Source of the DNA: an uncultured Rhodospirillaceae bacterium
GTDB lineage: Bacteria > Pseudomonadota > Alphaproteobacteria > Rhodospirillales > Rhodospirillaceae
Assembly: GCA_943787205.1 (NCBI GenBank)
Contig: CALSLN010000014.1
Span: 124,001 to 188,000, forward strand
Direction of reading: 5' to 3'
DNA length: 64,000 nt
This document shows positions 59,477 to 64,000 of this stretch, piece by piece (within the stretch, counting starts at the first letter, position 1; each line of letters starts with the position of its first letter). The translations under genes were made by a program, and so were the position numbers. The notes under the pieces were generated by a model that was not told the origin of the DNA, did not search any database, and saw only the letters and a program-made list of their open reading frames with translations.

Positions 59477-60316
59477 TTATAATTCTGCCCAACCGGGGAT
59501 TCGCTTCCCGCCCTTTAAGATAATGTCGTAAGATCGGCCGCGTTTTACCATCGACTCTATGGATGTCTTGTTCACCCAGAATGAGCGGTGGACCTGAAGG
59601 CCGGATTGGCCGCGCAGCTCGTGTACGGCATCTGCAAATCGATAGTGAACAAGTTCAGATCCGATTTCTGAATGGACCCGAACGTAGTGGTCTTCGGCTT
59701 CCAGCGCCGTGACATCTTCTCGAGTAATCTCTTCTAGGCGTTTAACGAACTCCGGATCGGGAACACTATCTGAACTGTTTGTATTGTCATCCGGCAAATA
59801 GCGCTGAGCAGGTGGCAGTGGTGCATAGCCAAATCGCGGAAGGTGGAGCGGGCCGCGCATCATTAAGTTTGTACCGATCCACAACAAGAGGATCACCGCC
59901 GCTTCCTGAATAAATCCAGTTAACCATTCGACAGACCAAATAAACTGCGGCGCAGCAACAGGCGGCGCATCTGCACCTTGAGCGGCGCCGAGGAATGTTC
60001 CGATGATGTAAACAACGAACGGGCGCGCGGTCAAGCCGCCAACAACGCAGCCAATAATAACCACGGCGATAAAGCGTGGGTTCAGAGGCCTCAAAATATA
60101 GGCGGCAGCCCACCCGCCAATTTCAAAGGCGAGCCAGGTGGTCATGAGAATTGCCAACCAGTATCCAATCGCCGCAGAAGACCCAATGCCAGCCACGGGA
60201 AGACCAGCGCCATACCAACCAAGTAAGAGGGCAGCGAATAGGGGCACGGCAAAACTCACCGCCGTGGATGCGACGGTGGCTTTATTGAACAATTGGGGCT
60301 GGGTATCGCTGGTCAC
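59477..60316 (-). CDS. membrane-anchored LytTR DNA-binding regulator
   Basis: Several TMs, then LEAEDHYVRVHSEIGSELVHYRFADAVHEL...GLQVHRSFWVNKTSI. Confidence 0.85.
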   Translation of the reverse strand: MTSDTQPQLFNKATVASTAVSFAVPLFAALLLGWYGAGLPVAGIGSSAAIGYWLAILMTTWLAFEIGGWAAAYILRPLNPRFIAVVIIGCVVGGLTARPFVVYIIGTFLGAAQGADAPPVAAPQFIWSVEWLTGFIQEAAVILLLWIGTNLMMRGPLHLPRFGYAPLPPAQRYLPDDNTNSSDSVPDPEFVKRLEEITREDVTALEAEDHYVRVHSEIGSELVHYRFADAVHELRGQSGLQVHRSFWVNKTSIESMVKRGRSYDIILKGGKRIPGWAEL

Positions 60317-60608
60317 CCGGCGGAATCCTCTTTTAGATAATCTTCCGATGAGAGCCTGCGCTTGCCCCTTGGGTGCCTTAGGCCATTGGAAATAAGAGAT
60401 AACTCTAACCCGGCAAGCTGATTTCGTGAACCTGCTTTGCGGATTCGTGGTTAAACGTCGACCATCTTTGCGAAAATATGGCCTCTAGAGCGGTAAGTCC
60501 CTTTAGTCGAGGCCGGTCATAGGCTTAGGATAAGCGCCATATTTAGGATTTGCCTCAAGATCGGGCGATTCTGAATAGCCACATCAAACCTGGGGAGGAG
60601 CCACCGTC

Positions 60609-60959
60609 ATGGCCACAAGTAAACTCAAAACAGATCGTCCCACCTACGCGTCGGATTTTATAGCATCGGATGTTGAGCGTGCCGTATTTCTCGGAAACCC
60701 AGTTCTCGACAACATGATGACAAGCTTGATCGCGCTCGGCGCAGAAGTTTGGTCTAACCGTCGTCGTATGAAGGTCGTTGAAGCCCTGTTGGCCGAAAAA
60801 GGTGTGACGGCTGAGATGGTCGAAACTTATATGCCGACCGCTGAACAAGATGCGGAATGGCAGAAGGACCGAGATCGCTTTATCGATTTAACCTACTCGC
60901 CGTTATTGCGCGAAGGGGACCTTCCTGTTTCTGCCGCGTTCACACGCGAAAAAAAGTAA
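60609..60959 (+). CDS. hypothetical protein
   Basis: 116 aa coherent ORF upstream of the methyltransferase. Confidence 0.6.
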   Translation: MATSKLKTDRPTYASDFIASDVERAVFLGNPVLDNMMTSLIALGAEVWSNRRRMKVVEALLAEKGVTAEMVETYMPTAEQDAEWQKDRDRFIDLTYSPLLREGDLPVSAAFTREKK

Positions 60960-60990
60960 TCCGAATTTCAGAATGTAAGGAGGTCTTCTT

Positions 60991-62190
60991 ATGATTGACC
61001 GTAGAACACTCTTTGGAGCAACTGCCGCTGTCGTTTCTTTTGTTGGCGCGTTGTTTGGATCAAAGTCTGCCTCTGCAGCGTCTGCACCCATGAAAATGTT
61101 CAAAGGTGACGTTGAGCCGCGTGGCACTGATCAAAGATTAGAACGTTTGCCCAAGCTCGATCTCGAGAGTTATGACAACTTCCTGACTGGCTTACGGATA
61201 TGGTCTGGTAGTGCGTCAAGCAAGACGGCTCGTCGTCGGTTTAATGATGCGATAGAAGCTGGTGGGCTCGACCCCCGCGAGGATTTGCCTTTGGAAAAGA
61301 TTTTCCCATTGGTGGAGAACGATACTTATATCGGCACGACAGCGCGGTTGCGCACCAGTGGCCAGCAATTAATGTGGTCGGCGCTGCAGAAGCATTTTCA
61401 CGAAAACGCTGATGCCTATCTTGATGAGATGGAAGCCACCGACAACATCGGTCCTGGTAAGCTGGAATTAAGCCCAGACATGGAAATTCCTGACTATACG
61501 AAGCATGAAATTCATATTCAGCCCGGTGGCTATGTTGGCGATGCCTTTGCGGGGCATAGCTATCACTACGGTACAAACAACTTTTATCGTGCGGAGAACT
61601 ATCAAGACGAGATTCATCGCAACTTAGCCTCTCAAATGCCAACACCAAAAGATGGCAAGGTTTTACGTATCCTCGATATGGGATGTGGGTCTGGTCAGCT
61701 TCCGGCCGCGCTTAAAGAGCGTTTCCCAGATGCTGAAGTATGGGGCGTTGACGTTGGTGGCCCTATGGTCCGGTATGCGCATATGCGCTGTGTCGATTTG
61801 GGAATCGGTGCCAACTTCCGCCAAGCCCTGGCTGAAGACACTAAGTTCGATGACGGGTATTTCGATATCGTGACGTCTTACATAATGCACCACGAAGTCC
61901 CGGCGCAGAAATCCAAGGAAATCATCGACGAAGCGTTCCGTGTTCTGCGTCCAGGCGGCGTGTATTTCCCGCTCGACTTTGAAACCGGTGCGGGCCGCGG
62001 TCGTGGCAAGAACGCCTACAGCCGCTTTAGTTCTTGGCGGGACCACCGTTGGAATGAAGAAGTATGGCGGCCTGAGTATTCGTCCGTCGATTTTAATGGC
62101 GAAATGCGCAAAACAGGCTTCGATGTTGTCGATGAAGGTCCACCAGGATGGCGCAGCCGCTACAACGTGCTTGGCACTAAGCCCGCTTAG
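60991..62190 (+). CDS. class I SAM-dependent methyltransferase with Tat-like leader
   Basis: MIDRRTLFGATAAVVSFVGALFGSKSASA leader; RILDMGCGSGQL, VWGVDVGGPMV, VLRPGGVYFPLDFE. Confidence 0.8.
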   Translation: MIDRRTLFGATAAVVSFVGALFGSKSASAASAPMKMFKGDVEPRGTDQRLERLPKLDLESYDNFLTGLRIWSGSASSKTARRRFNDAIEAGGLDPREDLPLEKIFPLVENDTYIGTTARLRTSGQQLMWSALQKHFHENADAYLDEMEATDNIGPGKLELSPDMEIPDYTKHEIHIQPGGYVGDAFAGHSYHYGTNNFYRAENYQDEIHRNLASQMPTPKDGKVLRILDMGCGSGQLPAALKERFPDAEVWGVDVGGPMVRYAHMRCVDLGIGANFRQALAEDTKFDDGYFDIVTSYIMHHEVPAQKSKEIIDEAFRVLRPGGVYFPLDFETGAGRGRGKNAYSRFSSWRDHRWNEEVWRPEYSSVDFNGEMRKTGFDVVDEGPPGWRSRYNVLGTKPA

Positions 62191-62215
62191 CATTCTCGTC
62201 AGACATAAAACGCGC

Positions 62216-62255
62216 AACGGCGCGGACTGGTTTTCCGGTCCGCGCCGTTTGTTTT
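62216..62255 (+). terminator. terminator between convergent genes
   Basis: AACGGCGCGGAC...GTCCGCGCCGTT 12-bp stem followed by TGTTTTC. Confidence 0.8.
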
Positions 62256-62267
62256 CATATGTAAGCG

Positions 62268-63527
62268 TTAAACATCTTCTGCGAGAAGCTCGTCCATTAG
62301 CTTGTAGAAATCGCTCTTGAATTCTTCATGGTGTTCTCCGGTTGCTGGGCCAGGGAATCCAGTATGAATCCACCGAACGGATCCCGTTTTATCGAGCACG
62401 ATCATCGTTGGATAAACCAGAACCGCATTGATCATGGGTAGGGTTTTTGCGGCGGCCTCTTTGTCCATCTGGCCAGCAATGAGCATGGGGTATTGGACAT
62501 CGTATCGCCGCTCATACCGCTTGCAGGCCGTTGCCGCTTTGTCGAAGTCCGATGAGTATTCATACATCAGACCGATGGCTTCCAGGCCACGGTGTTTGTT
62601 TTCATTGAAGTAGGGTGAGAAGAACGCCGTTTCGTCATGGCATGTAGGGCACCAGCTGCCGCCGATGGTGATCACCACCACCTTGTTGTCAAACTGCGCG
62701 TCCGACATGGACACCATTTTGCCGTTGAGATCAGGGAACGAAAACTCGACCCCGTCATAGCCATCTTTGATGTAGGTCAGTTTGGTTGCGTCATCCAGGG
62801 CTGCGGTCGCGTTCCTTTCGGCAGACCAGTCTGCCGTGAAGCCGCCCGTGATGGAGTAATTTTGGCCAGATAACGTGCCATCTTCGTTGAGTGTGCCGCG
62901 CCATATCGCGCCGGCCCCGCCATAAAAGGTCGAGAGGTAAAGATCATTGCCGCGTAAGACACCGGTGAGAAAGCGCGAGTCTCCGGTTGTCACGATAGAT
63001 GCGCCAACAACAACGGACCCTTCATCGTTTAACTCGAGTAATCCAAAGCTAGGCTCGGGCGAATAGTTCTTATTCATTCGGGTGAGGGACCAGCGGCCAT
63101 CTAAATTCTCTGCTGGAGCGACCGTATCTGCAAAGAAGCGATGGCTTTGACCATGTTGAGCGGTAAAGGGCTCAACCGATGTACCGTCCCGTTTATTGAA
63201 TTGCATAACGCCTTGCATGCTGCCGTCTTCAACAATGGCCGCTGCAATGCGATGGCCATAGGATGGAAACTCAATAATCAGCGAGGTACCAAGCACCTCG
63301 GTTGTTTCGGCGTCCATGCGTTCCGGACCGTTGATGAAGGTCGCGGTCCACGCATCATTGTCGTGAGTTAGTTCCATGTTGATTGGCATTTCGCCAAGTG
63401 GGGTGTCGATAACAATGCGCCAATCGCCTGTCGGGATGGTGGTCGTTGTTGCGCCGTCTTCTTCGGCCCAGGCACCATATGCACTGAGTGTTATCACTGC
63501 TGAAAGAAGGGTAGCTATCAGTCGCAT
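62268..63527 (-). CDS. TlpA/thioredoxin-like secreted protein with extended N-terminal domain
   Basis: Signal peptide; VVVITIGGSWCPTCHDETAFF redox CxxC motif. Confidence 0.85.
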   Translation of the reverse strand: MRLIATLLSAVITLSAYGAWAEEDGATTTTIPTGDWRIVIDTPLGEMPINMELTHDNDAWTATFINGPERMDAETTEVLGTSLIIEFPSYGHRIAAAIVEDGSMQGVMQFNKRDGTSVEPFTAQHGQSHRFFADTVAPAENLDGRWSLTRMNKNYSPEPSFGLLELNDEGSVVVGASIVTTGDSRFLTGVLRGNDLYLSTFYGGAGAIWRGTLNEDGTLSGQNYSITGGFTADWSAERNATAALDDATKLTYIKDGYDGVEFSFPDLNGKMVSMSDAQFDNKVVVITIGGSWCPTCHDETAFFSPYFNENKHRGLEAIGLMYEYSSDFDKAATACKRYERRYDVQYPMLIAGQMDKEAAAKTLPMINAVLVYPTMIVLDKTGSVRWIHTGFPGPATGEHHEEFKSDFYKLMDELLAEDV

Positions 63528-63584
63528 GGTCGCTCTCCTGGTCGACGCCCCAAAACGTAAGGGAAGTCTAAACCCAGAGTGGAC

Positions 63585-63998
63585 TTAGCGCGCCAGCTTT
63601 TCTATGAGGTCGCCCATGAAGCGGGTACCGAGCTCAACCTGCTCTAAGGTTATGAATTCATTGGGTTGATGAGCCTGAGCAATGGATCCAGGCCCACAAA
63701 TCACGGTTGAGAGGCCCGCTTCTTGGAACTGCCCAGCTTCTGCCGCATAGCTAGCGGCACGAACGGCATTGTCGCCGGTGAGCTGTCGGCACAGGCGTTC
63801 CGCTTCCGAGTCGGTCTCAAACTGAAGGGCTGGCGTGCCCGCGCGAACGTTAATAGTGATGTCGCTATTCGGTGCGGTCTTGCGCATTTCAGGCAAAACT
63901 GTGTCGTTACAAAATGCGGTGAAGCGATCAATGTAGTGCTGCGCATCGTCACCGGGCAAAGATCGAATATCCCAGGTCATGTCGCAATGCCCGGCCAA
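63585..63998 (-). CDS. acetylornithine deacetylase/ArgE-like M20 peptidase, partial (cut by window edge)
   Basis: WDIRSLPGDDAQHYI, AAEAGQFQEAGLSTVICGPGSIAQAHQPNEFITLEQVE. Confidence 0.8.
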   Translation of the reverse strand: MAGHCDMTWDIRSLPGDDAQHYIDRFTAFCNDTVLPEMRKTAPNSDITINVRAGTPALQFETDSEAERLCRQLTGDNAVRAASYAAEAGQFQEAGLSTVICGPGSIAQAHQPNEFITLEQVELGTRFMGDLIEKLAR

Positions 63999-64000
63999 AA

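Noticed and set aside
1-64000. CRISPR array
   Set aside because: No regularly spaced short direct repeats seen; repetitive signals are TPR codons or gene duplications

Overview
The window appears alphaproteobacterial and has two parts. (1) About 1-35 kb is dominated by one long minus-strand block. It holds an apparently full type II secretion (T2SS) gene set (gspD, C-like, M, L, K, J, I, H, G, F, E and an A24 prepilin peptidase). Interleaved with it is an array of TPR + GT9-like glycosyltransferase fusion genes with 9 recognisable catalytic modules in 7 loci. The same block has a GT8-like glycosyltransferase, a GT41/OGT-like C-terminal lobe, and a Ser/Thr-rich secreted protein followed by a very strong terminator. 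I propose this as a candidate dedicated secretion-plus-glycosylation system and the most interesting item in the window. Several T2SS genes (gspE, gspG, gspJ) and one giant TPR-GT gene look frameshifted, mostly at homopolymers. (2) About 35-64 kb is accessory and metabolic. It contains a diverged duplication of amidase / CoxL-like molybdopterin subunit / nitrilase genes, with one copy truncated next to a tRNA-Gly. Around that copy are a ~52-bp near-repeat of the tRNA 5' flank, a degenerate tRNA 3' end and two paralogous 34-36 aa membrane micropeptides missing from the ORF track. The rest includes a porin with no canonical start codon, TrhO, an SDR, a PQQ dehydrogenase, an MFS transporter, a LytTR protein, a Tat-leader methyltransferase, a TlpA-like protein and a partial ArgE-like deacylase. 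All assignments come from reading translations and motifs; no database search was possible.
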